A stretch of 64,000 bases of DNA from Mayfieldus sp963841445 (GTDB taxonomy: Bacteria > Actinomycetota > Thermoleophilia > Solirubrobacterales > 70-9), in the NCBI GenBank assembly GCA_963841445.1, contig CAWJCP010000002.1:682001-746000 (forward strand), read 5' to 3'. Under the pieces are notes generated by a model that saw only the letters and a program-made list of their open reading frames with translations, made no database searches and was not told the DNA's origin. Made by a program: the position numbers and the translations under genes. Below, one piece after another: positions 17,088 to 25,299 of this stretch (the first letter of the stretch is position 1; the number at the start of each line of letters is the position of its first letter).

Positions 17088-17861
17088 TCAGTCGTCCTGC
17101 ACAGCGGCGGACCTGCCGCGGTGGCGTGAGTACATGTCCTGCACCCATCGGTAGGCGGGCCGCCCGGACAACGAGCTTCGAAACCGCTCCCACTCCGGCG
17201 GCCAGCGCTGCGGCAGCTGGTACGGGAACTGGGGCGGCGCGACGAGCGGGAAGAGCAGCGCGGCGGCGGTCAGGTCGGCGACGCTGAACCGGTCGCCGAT
17301 CAGATAATCGGCCTCGAGCTCGGACTCGATCAGATCCAAAGCGGCGACGGTGGCGTCCCGCCCGCGTTGCCCGGCCCGGGCGTCGGCCGGCAGGGAGCGC
17401 CTTAGCCCGACCTTGAGGACCGGCTAGAGTGCGGTGGCGAGGAAGCGCTCCCGGCCGGGCAGGCCCTGCGTCGTCAGGCTCAGGGCGGTCCGCCGATCCG
17501 GCAGCAGCGCGTGGAAGACCGCGCTGCGGATTCCCGGCCCGAGCTGCTCGTCGAATTGCTCCTCCAGATCCAGCGCCGCCTTGCGGTCGATCTCGGTATC
17601 CGGGTAGAGCGGCGGGTCGGGGTTTCGCTTCTCGAGGTGAGCGACGATCTCGGTCGTGTCGCCGATCGCTTGCCCGTCGACGTGGAGCACCGGAGTCGTG
17701 CCGCGGCCGCCGAGGCGCTTCGAGCGCAGCGGATGTCGCCCCGGGACCAGCGCGCGACGCCGGTGCGCGATCCGCTTGTAGTCGAGAGCCCAGCGAGCCT
17801 TCTCGTTGAAGTGCGAGAAGCGAAGCTGCCAGAGGATCGGCAGCTCGTCGGCGTCGCTCAC
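17088..17861 (-). pseudogene. Glutathione S-transferase-like gene with in-frame amber stop
   Basis: GST-fold protein. The N-terminal thioredoxin-like domain reads LRFSHFNEKARWALDYK ... GTTPVLHVDGQAIGDTTEIVAHLE, and the C-terminal helical domain reads YLIGDRFSVADLTAAALLFPL. The two halves share one frame, interrupted only by TAG at 17424-17426 after RERFLATAL; the next codons read PVLKVGLRRSLP as expected. Restoring any sense codon would give a 257-residue protein. The start is the GTG at 17859-17861 overlapping the fakA stop as GTGA. It is inserted between fakA and recG, which are often neighbours. Sequence error and readthrough are the alternatives. Confidence 0.82.
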
Positions 17862-19489
17862 TGCGCGGCCAGCAGCCACCAGTAGTGGGCCTGGCCGCCG
17901 TCCTGGATCTCGAGCTCGATCCCGGCCGGGGCGTGCGACCCCAGCTCGGAAAGATCGATCGGCGCCTCGCGGCCGCCGATCACGGTGACCAGCTCGGCCC
18001 CCGCGGCAAGCCGCTCGATCGTCTCCGCGAGGGTCGAGCCGGCGCCGCCCCAGGCGACGACCTGCTCGCCCACGAACCCAACCGCGTCGCCTTGGCGAAA
18101 GCGCCCCTGGGGATCGTCGCGGGCGGCGGGAGCGACGGCACCGGTGGAGATCTCGGCGAGCGAGGCCTGGAGGCGCTCTGCGTTCTCGTCCCCGCTGGCC
18201 TCCGGGTCGAGCTCGACCAGCGCCAGCAGCCCCGCCTGCTGCGAGTGCGACGCCACCACCCGCGCCGGCTTCTCGGAGAGCTCGGCGGCGCCCTCGGCCG
18301 CCATCACCACATTGGATGAGTTAGGGAGCACCAGCACCTCCTCGGCCGCGACCTCGTGGATCCCGGCCAGGAGCTCGTAGGTCGAGGGGTTGAGCTTCTC
18401 GCCACCGTCGACGACGTGCGCGCCGAGATCCTCGAAGAGCGTGCGCAGCCCCTCCCCGGAGGCGACCGCGACGACCCCGGTGCGGAGGAGGCGCAGGCGC
18501 TCGCTGCGCTTCGCGATCTGCTCGCGCATGTCGCCGACGTCGAGCTGGCTGACCGTGCCGGAGCCCTCGAAGAGAGCAACGGCCGCCTCCGGCTCGTCGG
18601 TGTGGACGTGGACCTTCAGGGTCGCTTCGTCTCCGACCACGAGCACCGAGTCGCCCAGCTCCTCGAGCCGCGGCACGAACTCGCGTCCGGCCAGCTGCGA
18701 GCCGATGACGATGAAGTTCGTGCAGTAGCGGTAACGGCTGTCCTCGTGATGGGGGCGGGTCAGCCGCGGCGACTCGTGATGGGCGACCTGGGGAACCTCG
18801 GAGTCGTCGCCCCGCAGCCCGGCCACGACGCCGGCAAGGATCAGCACCAAGCCGTACCCACCGGCGTCGACGACGCCCGACTCGCGCAGGACCTCGAGCT
18901 GCTCGGGGGTCCGCTCGACCGCCTTCTGGCCATCCTCGATCGCCCGCTCCAGGACCTCGGCCAGCAGCGCGTCCTGCTGCGCGTCGCTCACCTCCGGCGC
19001 GAGGCGCTGCTTCTCGGCATCGAGGTGGGCGAGCTGGCGGGCGATCGAGTGCGCCATCTCGCGGAACACGGTCAGCATCGTGCCCTCGGCCGGCTCGCGA
19101 ACCGACTCATAGGCGGCGTCCGCGGCGCGCGCGAAGGCCGACGCCACGAGCACCGGGTCGACGAGCTCGCCGGGGCGGCTGGCCAGCTCCTCGGCGGCGC
19201 CGCGGACGATCTGGCTGAGGATCACGCCGGAGTTCCCGCGCGCCCCCATCAGCGCCGCGCGAGCCAACGCCTGGACGAGCTGGGTCCGCCCGATCTCGTC
19301 GACCATCTGGCCATCGATCCGGTCTAGCTCGCTCATCACGGCCTGCATCGTCATCGCCATGTTGTCGCCGGTGTCTCCGTCGGCGACCGGGAAGACATTG
19401 AGGTCGTTGACCTCCTCGCGGCGTGCAACCAGGTTCGCATAGGCGGCGCCGACGACGCGGCGAAACCTCGCTATCGAAGGATCGGCCAT
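17858..19489 (-). CDS. DAK2-domain protein, fatty acid kinase FakA-like
   Basis: FakA-family kinase: in the known systems it phosphorylates fatty acids held by FakB. The 543 residues open with a DAK2 domain containing NVFPVADGDTGDNMAMTM (phosphate and metal binding) and GARGNSGVILSQIVRG. They continue with GVVDAGGYGL and a DegV-like C-terminal region (YCTNFIVIG, then VHVHTDEP and LVLPNSSNVVMAA). Length and architecture fit FakA/YloV. It follows rpmB by 49 nt, the standard rpmB-yloV-recG order. No FakB is in the window. Confidence 0.9.
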   Translation of the reverse strand: MADPSIARFRRVVGAAYANLVARREEVNDLNVFPVADGDTGDNMAMTMQAVMSELDRIDGQMVDEIGRTQLVQALARAALMGARGNSGVILSQIVRGAAEELASRPGELVDPVLVASAFARAADAAYESVREPAEGTMLTVFREMAHSIARQLAHLDAEKQRLAPEVSDAQQDALLAEVLERAIEDGQKAVERTPEQLEVLRESGVVDAGGYGLVLILAGVVAGLRGDDSEVPQVAHHESPRLTRPHHEDSRYRYCTNFIVIGSQLAGREFVPRLEELGDSVLVVGDEATLKVHVHTDEPEAAVALFEGSGTVSQLDVGDMREQIAKRSERLRLLRTGVVAVASGEGLRTLFEDLGAHVVDGGEKLNPSTYELLAGIHEVAAEEVLVLPNSSNVVMAAEGAAELSEKPARVVASHSQQAGLLALVELDPEASGDENAERLQASLAEISTGAVAPAARDDPQGRFRQGDAVGFVGEQVVAWGGAGSTLAETIERLAAGAELVTVIGGREAPIDLSELGSHAPAGIELEIQDGGQAHYWWLLAAQ

Positions 19490-19538
19490 CGGCCGGCTCC
19501 GTTCAGTCGGGAGTGGTGACGATCGACGGGTCGGGCAC

Positions 19539-19730
19539 CTAAGCGGCCTTGGTCACCTTGTTTGACTTCAGGCAGCGGGTGCAGACGTAGACACGACGCG
19601 CTCGCCCGCCGTCCTGGATCCGGACCTTTTGAAGGTTCGGGTTGAAACGGCGCTTGGTGGCGACCATCGAATGGCTCCGGGACTGGCCGAACGCCGGCCC
19701 CTTGCCGCAGCTGTGGCAAACCTTTGCCAT
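19539..19730 (-). CDS. rpmB: 50S ribosomal protein L28
   Basis: Large-subunit protein of 63 residues, starting MAKVCHSCGKGPAFGQSRSH and including NLQKVRI and VYVCTRCLKSNKV. The C-x2-C pairs CHSC and CTRC make this the zinc-binding form. It is divergent from the RTX-like gene at 19762 and is the first gene before fakA. Confidence 0.96.
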   Translation of the reverse strand: MAKVCHSCGKGPAFGQSRSHSMVATKRRFNPNLQKVRIQDGGRARRVYVCTRCLKSNKVTKAA

Positions 19731-19761
19731 CGGCCCCGCATCGTAGCCGTCCGCCTCATCC

Positions 19762-20364
19762 TTGCGCCATCATGGAGGCATGGATGCTTCGATCCCGCCG
19801 CGGCGCTGGCTTGCCGCACTGACGATTGCCACCGCGGTGGCGGCCCTGCTCGCGGCCCCGGCGGGCGCGAATGCGGTTGTCAGCTCGCAGGTCGTCGACG
19901 GGCACTTGCTGGCCCGCAGCGACGGAGGGGCCGACATCATCAAGGTCAGCTGCGGAGTCGACCTGCTGGTCAAGGTCAACGGCCTCGATCCGGGCACCGG
20001 GGCGGCGTCCTGCGGCTCGATCCGCCGCGTCAAGGTGCTCGGCTTCGGCGGCGCCGACACGATCAACGTGACCCGGGTCGGACCGCGCAACGGCTTCACC
20101 AACCACGCCCTGCGCAACCGCCACGCGGTACAGGCCTTCGGCGGCGCCAGCGCCGACCGGATCAGCGGCAGCCGCCTCTCCGACCTTCTGGCCGGTGGCG
20201 CCGGGCACGACACCCTGCGCGGCCGCGACGGCGCCGACCTGTTGCGGGGCGGCAGCGGAGCAGATCGCCTGCTCGGCGGCCGCGGCAACGACGTCCTGCG
20301 CGGCGGCCGCGGCAACGACGTCCTGCGCGGCGGCCGCGGCAACGACGTCGAGATCGACCTCTAG
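19762..20364 (+). CDS. Secreted RTX-like repeat protein
   Basis: A 200-residue exported protein: signal peptide (RRWLAALTIATAVAALLAAP, cleavage near AGANA), a Val/Gly-rich region, then calcium-binding type nonapeptides (GGxGxDxLxGG) from about residue 140: AGGAGHDTL, RGGSGADRL, LGGRGNDVL and so on. The last three are nearly identical in DNA (27-bp period). RTX repeats bind Ca2+ outside the cell; no enzymatic domain is present. The start may be the TTG at 19762 or the ATG at 19780, which gives MDASIPPRRW; neither has a well-spaced ribosome site. Confidence 0.8.
   Translation: MRHHGGMDASIPPRRWLAALTIATAVAALLAAPAGANAVVSSQVVDGHLLARSDGGADIIKVSCGVDLLVKVNGLDPGTGAASCGSIRRVKVLGFGGADTINVTRVGPRNGFTNHALRNRHAVQAFGGASADRISGSRLSDLLAGGAGHDTLRGRDGADLLRGGSGADRLLGGRGNDVLRGGRGNDVLRGGRGNDVEIDL
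20275..20350 (+). repeat. 27-bp tandem repeat inside the RTX-like gene
   Basis: Two full copies and one partial copy of a 27-bp unit beginning GGCGGCCGCGGCAACGACG (20275-20301, 20302-20328, 20329-20350), each coding for GGRGNDVLR. Base-perfect identity suggests recent slippage expansion or homogenisation. Confidence 0.85.
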
Positions 20365-20378
20365 CCCGCTCTGGGCGC

Positions 20379-20487
20379 CTGCAAACCGTCGTCTGGCGGT
20401 GCCCTCGGTCGGCCGACTCGCTCACGCCCGCTCAAAGTGCGCTCGCCGCGTCGGCCTCCCATGCGTCCTTGCCAGGCTCGGTTTTCG
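20379..20487 (+). repeat. Dispersed 109-nt intergenic repeat, copy 1
   Basis: About 90% identical to 62348-62454 read on the minus strand (10 differences over 109 columns by eye). It starts CTGCAAACCGTCGTCTGGCG and ends CTCGGTTTTCG. Internal complementarity includes GGCCGAC with GTCGGCC. It begins 14 nt after the stop of the RTX-like gene and reads in the same direction; ribH ends tail-on at 20492. Confidence 0.85.
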
Positions 20488-20491
20488 GAGC

Positions 20492-20977
20492 CTAGGTCAG
20501 CTCGTTGCGCAGCAGCGCCATCCGGGCGGCCGTCAAGGCCGCGCCCCGCCCCTGGTCGCGCTCCCCGCCACCGGCGCGCGCCAGCGCCTGCTCCATGGTC
20601 TCGCAGGTGAGCACGCCGAACGAGCACGGGACCCCCGTTTGGAGCCCGACGTCCTGGACCCCGCGCGCCGTCTCCGCACAGACGTAGTCGTAGTGGCTCG
20701 TCTCGCCGCGAATCACCGCGCCGAGGCAGGCGACACCGGCGAAGCGGCCGCTCTCCGCACACAGCTTCGCCGCCAGGGGCAGCTCGAAGGCGCCGGGGAC
20801 CCCGAACTCGTGCACGGACGCCTCGCTGACGCCGGCATCCGCGAAGCCCTCGGCGGCGCCGTTGAGCAGCCGCTCCGCAAGGTCCTCGTAGAAGCGGCCG
20901 ACGCAGATCGCGAACTCGAGCTTCGAGAGGTTCTCGCGCTCGGCCTCGCTGAACTGCTCGTGAAAGGCCTCAGTCAC
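20492..20977 (-). CDS. ribH: 6,7-dimethyl-8-ribityllumazine synthase
   Basis: Penultimate step of riboflavin synthesis: condenses the pyrimidine from RibD with 3,4-dihydroxybutanone phosphate from RibBA. The 161 residues show FAICVGRFYEDLAERLLNGA, the substrate loop VPGAFELPLAAK, GAVIRGETSHYDYVC, and CSFGVLTCETMEQALARAG. Length is typical. The start overlaps the ribBA stop by 8 nt. It is the last gene of the ribD-ribE-ribBA-ribH operon. Confidence 0.97.
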   Translation of the reverse strand: MTEAFHEQFSEAERENLSKLEFAICVGRFYEDLAERLLNGAAEGFADAGVSEASVHEFGVPGAFELPLAAKLCAESGRFAGVACLGAVIRGETSHYDYVCAETARGVQDVGLQTGVPCSFGVLTCETMEQALARAGGGERDQGRGAALTAARMALLRNELT

Positions 20978-22316
20978 TGCTCTCCGCTTCCTCGGCTTCC
21001 GAATCGTGGCGGTGCTCGCCGTGGATCAGCTCCTCGTCGAGCGCCAGGCCCTGGTGATGCAGCGTGTGGCCGAGCAGCTCGCGCTTGGCGCGCAGGTAGG
21101 CCTCGTTGTGCGGGTTCGGGACCGCCTCGATCGGCACCTGCTCGGTGACCGAGAGCCCGTAGCCCTCCAGCCCGACGATCTTCTTCGGGTTGTTGGTGAG
21201 GATGCGGATGCTGGTCAACCCGAGGTCGCCGAGGATCTGGGCGCCGATCCCGTAGTCGCGCAGGTCGGCCGGAAGGCCGAGCTGGATGTTGGCCTGCACG
21301 GTGTCGAGCCCGTCCTCCTGCAGCTTGTAGGCGCGCAGCTTGTTGAGCAGCCCGATCCCGCGCCCCTCCTGGGAGAGGTAGAGCAGCACCCCCCGCCCCT
21401 CGCGCTCGATCTGCGCCAGCGCCGCGGCGAGCTGCTCGCCGCAATCGCAGCGCAGGCTGTGGAACACGTCGCCGGTCAGGCACTCGCTGTGCACCCGGAC
21501 CAGCACGTCGTCCTTGCCCGCGACGTCGCCCTTGACCATCGCGACGTGGTGCTTGTCGTCGACGAGCGAGCGATATCCGACGGCGCTGAACTCGCCGTAG
21601 GCGGTGGGCAGGCTGGTCGCGACGACCCTCTCGACGAGCTTCTCGGTGCGGCGCCGGTAGGCGATCAGCTCGGCGACCGTGATCATCTTCAGCCCGTGCC
21701 GCTCGCAGTAGGGGATCAGGTCGGGGACCCGAGCCATCGTCCCGTCCTCGTTCATGATCTCGCAGATCACCCCGGCGGGATTGAGCCCCGCGAGCCGGGC
21801 CAGGTCCACCGAGGCCTCCGTCTGTCCAGTGCGCTCGAGCACTCCCCCGTCCTTGGCCTTGAGCGGAAACACGTGCCCGGGCTGGACCAGGTCCCTGGGC
21901 CCGGAGCTGGGGTCGATCGCAACCTGAATCGTGCGGGCGCGGTCGTGGGCGGAGATCCCGGTCGTCACCCCCTCGCGGGCCTCGACCGAGATCGTGAACG
22001 CGGTCTCGAACGGCGACTCGTTCTTGGCCGCCATCAGATCGAGGCCGAGCTCATCGCAGCGCTCCGGGGTCAGGGTCAGGCAGATCAGGCCGCGCCCGTG
22101 CGTGGCCATGAAGTTGACCGCCTCCGGGGTCGCGAACTGGGCGGCCATCGTCAGGTCGCCCTCGTTCTCGCGGTCCTCGTCGTCGCAGACGACGACCATC
22201 CGCCCACGGCGGAACTCCTCGATCGCCTCCTCGACCGGTGCGAAGGCGGAGCCCGGGTCCCGCTCCTGCTCGTCGGTGGTCGGTTGCTCGTCTATCGGTC
22301 TCGGTGTTCGCGCCAT
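20970..22316 (-). CDS. ribBA: Bifunctional DHBP synthase / GTP cyclohydrolase II
   Basis: Supplies both riboflavin precursors. The N-terminal 3,4-dihydroxy-2-butanone 4-phosphate synthase half has MVVVCDDEDRENEGDLTMAA and HDRARTIQ. The C-terminal GTP cyclohydrolase II half has VHSECLTGDVFHSLRCDCGEQL (three zinc Cys) and YLSQEGRGIGLLNKLRAY. Total 448 residues from the ATG at 22314-22316, which has AAAGGA upstream; the frame extends upstream but without family similarity. It overlaps ribE by 25 bp and ribH by 8 bp. Confidence 0.96.
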   Translation of the reverse strand: MARTPRPIDEQPTTDEQERDPGSAFAPVEEAIEEFRRGRMVVVCDDEDRENEGDLTMAAQFATPEAVNFMATHGRGLICLTLTPERCDELGLDLMAAKNESPFETAFTISVEAREGVTTGISAHDRARTIQVAIDPSSGPRDLVQPGHVFPLKAKDGGVLERTGQTEASVDLARLAGLNPAGVICEIMNEDGTMARVPDLIPYCERHGLKMITVAELIAYRRRTEKLVERVVATSLPTAYGEFSAVGYRSLVDDKHHVAMVKGDVAGKDDVLVRVHSECLTGDVFHSLRCDCGEQLAAALAQIEREGRGVLLYLSQEGRGIGLLNKLRAYKLQEDGLDTVQANIQLGLPADLRDYGIGAQILGDLGLTSIRILTNNPKKIVGLEGYGLSVTEQVPIEAVPNPHNEAYLRAKRELLGHTLHHQGLALDEELIHGEHRHDSEAEEAESSD

Positions 22317-22921
22317 GTCGTTCCTTTCTGCTCGCCCAATGGTGCCAGGGAGCGCTGCACGTACTTTCCGATCAGGTCGCACTCGACGTTGAGGCGGCGG
22401 CCGGGCTCTGCCTGGCCGAGGGTGGTGCGCTCGAGCGTCTCCGGGATCAGCGAGACCTCGAGCCAGCCCTCGCCGAGGCTCGAGACGGTGAGGCTGACTC
22501 CGTCCAGCGCGATCGACCCGCGGTCGACGACCTGGCGCTCCAGCCCCGGCTCGAGGCCGACCCGGAGGCGACGCGCAAACCCGTCAGGCTCGGCCGCGAG
22601 GACCTCGGCGGTGCCGTCGACGTGGCCCTGCACGAAGTGACCGCCGAGCCGATCTCCGGCCCGCACCGCCGGCTCCAGGTTGACCCGATCTCCGGGCCGC
22701 AGCGGGCCGAGCGAGGTCACGCTGAGGGTCTGGTTCATCGCGTCGGCTGCGAACCCGGCCCGATCGACGTCTACGGCGGTCAGGCAGACGCCGTTGACGG
22801 CGATCGAGTCGCCCGGCTGGAGCTCTCCGGCTAGCTTCGTGTCGACCCGCAGCCGCGTACCTTCGTCGCCGTTCTCGATCTCCGCGACGCTGCCGATGTC
22901 CGCGATCAAGCCCGAGAACAA
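22292..22921 (-). CDS. ribE: Riboflavin synthase alpha chain
   Basis: Dismutates two molecules of dimethylribityllumazine into riboflavin. The 209 residues are the usual tandem of two lumazine-binding repeats: MFSGLIADIGSV with AVNGVCLTAVDV and GGHFVQGHVDG in the first, IALDGVSLTVSSL and LIGKYVQR in the second. The start is the TTG at 22919-22921, giving the canonical MFSG N-terminus. This codon abuts the hairpin element at 22921-22987, as at acpP. Confidence 0.95.
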   Translation of the reverse strand: MFSGLIADIGSVAEIENGDEGTRLRVDTKLAGELQPGDSIAVNGVCLTAVDVDRAGFAADAMNQTLSVTSLGPLRPGDRVNLEPAVRAGDRLGGHFVQGHVDGTAEVLAAEPDGFARRLRVGLEPGLERQVVDRGSIALDGVSLTVSSLGEGWLEVSLIPETLERTTLGQAEPGRRLNVECDLIGKYVQRSLAPLGEQKGTTWREHRDR

Positions 22922-22987
22922 ATCAACACCCCCACCAGCCTGACGCTTGGCAATCGCGGCCTACGGCCTCTCTGCCCAGCGTTTGAA
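22921..22987 (-). repeat. Hairpin element between ribD and ribE, abutting the ribE start
   Basis: Related to the 66-bp units at 9338-9469. On the minus strand: outer stem ACGCTGGGCA with TGCCAAGCGT (plus arms 22943-22952 and 22973-22982, 9 of 10 pairs), inner GGCC-GTA-GGCC, then CAGGCTGGTGGGGGTG and GTTGATTTG ending in the ribE start codon. Stem bases differ from the acpP copy while GCGATTGC and the GGCTGGTGGG tail are kept. The element fills the whole ribD-ribE gap. Confidence 0.82.
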
Positions 22988-24115
22988 TCACCATTCCCTC
23001 AAGCGGGCCTTGAGCAGGACGTCGTCGCCGCTCGACTCGCTCTCCAGCGCCAAGGCGTGCAGGGCATCCTCGATCGAGTGGGCTCCCGGCCCCTGAAGGG
23101 GCGCGCGCCCGCCGCCGAGCAGCAGCGGGGCGATGAAGAGGCGCAGCTCGTCGATCTCTCCGGCGGCGGCAAAGGATCCGGCCAGCAGCGGGCCTCCCTC
23201 GAGCAGCAGCGAGGAGATCTCCCGGCGGCCGAGCTCGAGCAGCGCGGCCACTGCTCGCTCGGCTGAATCGCGCCCGGATGCGACGACCAGCTCGGCGCCC
23301 GCCCGCTCGAGGGCGCCGACGCGATCCGCATCGGCGCCCGGAGCGATCACGACGACCAGCGGCGCCTCGTCGACGCTTCGCACCAGCTGCGAGTCGAGCG
23401 GCATGCGGGCGTCGGAGTCGAATACGACCCGGGCCGGCTGGCGCACGGCGCCGACGTCGCGCGCGGTGAGCAGCGGGTCGTCGACGACGGCGGTCCCGAT
23501 CCCGACCGCGATCGCGTCGGCGTCGGCCCGCCAGCGATGCACCAGCTCGCGGCTCTGCTCGCCGGAGATCCACTTCGAGTCGCCGCCCGCGGTGGCGACG
23601 AAGCCGTCCAGCGACATCGCCAGCTTCAGGGTCACCAGGGGGCGGCCGGTGCGGGCGTGCTTTCGGAAGGCCTGGTTGAGCAGACGCGCGGCGGCGGCCT
23701 GCTCGCCGGCGGCCTGCTCGACCTCGACGCCGCCGTCGCGCAGCATGCCCGGGCCGCGGCCGGCGGCCTTCTCGCTCGGGTCGTCGGATGCGTAAACGAC
23801 CCGGGCCAGCCCCGCCTCCAGGATCGCCTCCGCGCAGGGCGGCTGGCGGCCGCTGTGCGCGCAGGGCTCCAGGCTCACGTACATCGTCGCGCCGGCGGGA
23901 TCCTCGCCGCGCCCGCGGCAGTCCTCGATCGCCGCCCGCTCGGCGTGCAGGTCGCCGAGCCGCGCGTGGTGGCCTTCGCCGATCATCTCGCCCTCGCGCA
24001 CGATCACCGCTCCGACCAGCGGATTCGGGCTGACGTCGCCGCGCTGGGCCCGCCGGGCCAGCTCCAGCGCCCGGGAAAGCTTTGCGTCCTGCTCGGTTGC
24101 GGCGTCTGCGCTCAT
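22988..24115 (-). CDS. ribD: Riboflavin biosynthesis deaminase/reductase
   Basis: Deaminates and then reduces the pyrimidine product of GTP cyclohydrolase II. The N-terminal deaminase has NPLVGAVIV, HAERAAIEDCRG and YVSLEPCAHSGRQPPCAEAI (zinc His and Cys). The C-terminal NADPH reductase has VTLKLAMSLDGFVA, DAIAVGIGTAVVDDPLLTAR and LLLEGGPLLAGSF. 375 residues, normal. It is first in the riboflavin operon. I looked for an FMN riboswitch in the 158-nt leader and did not find its conserved blocks. Confidence 0.95.
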   Translation of the reverse strand: MSADAATEQDAKLSRALELARRAQRGDVSPNPLVGAVIVREGEMIGEGHHARLGDLHAERAAIEDCRGRGEDPAGATMYVSLEPCAHSGRQPPCAEAILEAGLARVVYASDDPSEKAAGRGPGMLRDGGVEVEQAAGEQAAAARLLNQAFRKHARTGRPLVTLKLAMSLDGFVATAGGDSKWISGEQSRELVHRWRADADAIAVGIGTAVVDDPLLTARDVGAVRQPARVVFDSDARMPLDSQLVRSVDEAPLVVVIAPGADADRVGALERAGAELVVASGRDSAERAVAALLELGRREISSLLLEGGPLLAGSFAAAGEIDELRLFIAPLLLGGGRAPLQGPGAHSIEDALHALALESESSGDDVLLKARLREW

Positions 24116-24189
24116 GCCTGCGTCCTCACGATCGCGATTGGCGCAAAGTGTCGCTGTGCGCTGCCAACGCGCCAGCCACGGACATTGAT

Positions 24190-24203
24190 TGACTGGTCAG
24201 TCA
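24190..24203. promoter_or_regulatory. Operator-like palindrome, TetR type
   Basis: TGACTG-GT-CAGTCA, a perfect 6+6 inverted repeat with 2-nt centre, inside ATTGATTGACTGGTCAGTCA. Such sites are typical of TetR-family repressors. It lies 75 nt upstream of ribD and 71 nt upstream of the divergent glycosyltransferase, so it could control either. No regulator gene is in the window. Confidence 0.55.
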
Positions 24204-24273
24204 GCCAAGATTGTACCCGCGCCCCGGCCTTGATCGGCAGCGCCGTTGATGGCGGGTACCCTCAGCCGAGCCG

Positions 24274-25299
24274 ATGAAGCTGATCATCCAGATCCCCTGC
24301 CTGAACGAGGAGCAGACCCTCGCCGCCACCCTCAGCGACCTGCCGCGCGGCCTGGACGGGTTCGACACGCTCGAGTGGCTGGTCATCGACGACGGCTCGA
24401 CCGATCGAACGGTCGAGGTGGCGCGTGAGCACGGCGTCGACCACCTGGTCCGCCTGCCCAACAACAAGGGTCTCGCGGCCGCGTTTCAGGCCGGGCTCGA
24501 CGCAGCGCTGAAGCTCGGCGCCGACGTAGTCGTCAACACCGACGGGGACAACCAGTACCGCGGCGAGGACGTCGCGAAGCTGGTCGCGCCGATCCTCGCC
24601 GGGCGGGCCGACATGGTGGTCGGCGACCGTCAGGTCGCCCAGGTCGAGCACTTCTCGGCCGCCAAGAAGGTCCTGCAGCGAATCGGCAGCTGGGTCGTGC
24701 GCCGGGTCTCGGATACCAGGGTGCCCGACACTACCTCCGGCTTTCGCGCCTATAACCGGGAGGCGGCGCTGCAGCTGGTCGTCGTCTCCAACTTCACCTA
24801 CACGCTCGAGAGCCTGATCCAGGCCGGCCGCACCCTGATCGCGGTCGACGACGTGCCGGTCGGTACGAATCGGACCCTGCGCGACTCGCGGCTCGCCGCC
24901 TCCAGCGGCGCCTACGTGCGCCGCAACGTGCCGGAGATCCTCCGCATCTACGCCCGCTACCAGCCGATGCGCGCCTTCACGACCGCCGCCGCCCTGCTCG
25001 GGGCGCTGGCGATCGCCGCCTGGATCCCCTTCCTGCACGACTGGATCTTCAACGGCGACAGCTCCGGGCACATCCAGTCGCTGATCCTCGGCGCGGTGCT
25101 GTTCATCGCCGCGGTGCAGCTGTTCGCGCTCGGCGTGATCGGCGACCTCCTCGCCGGCCAGCGGGTGATGACGCAGAAGGTCTTCGAACGGGTGCGACGG
25201 GTGGAGCTGAAGGTCGGGGTCGAGCCGTCGCATTACGAGCAGGGCAGCGGCGCGGCAGAGTCCGAGGGCGAGCCGCGGGTCGAGAGGATCAGGGCCTGA
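24274..25299 (+). CDS. Family 2 glycosyltransferase (dolichyl-phosphate mannosyltransferase-like)
   Basis: Membrane-anchored GT-A enzyme that likely loads a sugar on a polyprenyl phosphate or on a glycan. The 341 residues have IPCLNEEQTLAATL, DDGSTD (39-44), the DxD-type NTDGDNQ (88-94), DTTSGFRAYNREAAL, and two C-terminal transmembrane helices (about 236-253 and 268-292). A hydrophilic, acidic tail follows. It is translationally coupled to the flippase gene: its TGA overlaps a CTG as CTGA. Together they suggest export of a cell-surface glycan; the acceptor is unknown. Confidence 0.9.
   Translation: MKLIIQIPCLNEEQTLAATLSDLPRGLDGFDTLEWLVIDDGSTDRTVEVAREHGVDHLVRLPNNKGLAAAFQAGLDAALKLGADVVVNTDGDNQYRGEDVAKLVAPILAGRADMVVGDRQVAQVEHFSAAKKVLQRIGSWVVRRVSDTRVPDTTSGFRAYNREAALQLVVVSNFTYTLESLIQAGRTLIAVDDVPVGTNRTLRDSRLAASSGAYVRRNVPEILRIYARYQPMRAFTTAAALLGALAIAAWIPFLHDWIFNGDSSGHIQSLILGAVLFIAAVQLFALGVIGDLLAGQRVMTQKVFERVRRVELKVGVEPSHYEQGSGAAESEGEPRVERIRA

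Noticed and set aside
19762..20364. RTX toxin
   Set aside because: Only a short repeat tail with a Sec signal; no toxin domain or type I secretion genes.
24116..24273. FMN riboswitch before ribD
   Set aside because: The conserved RFN blocks are absent on the minus strand; only a short palindrome is present.
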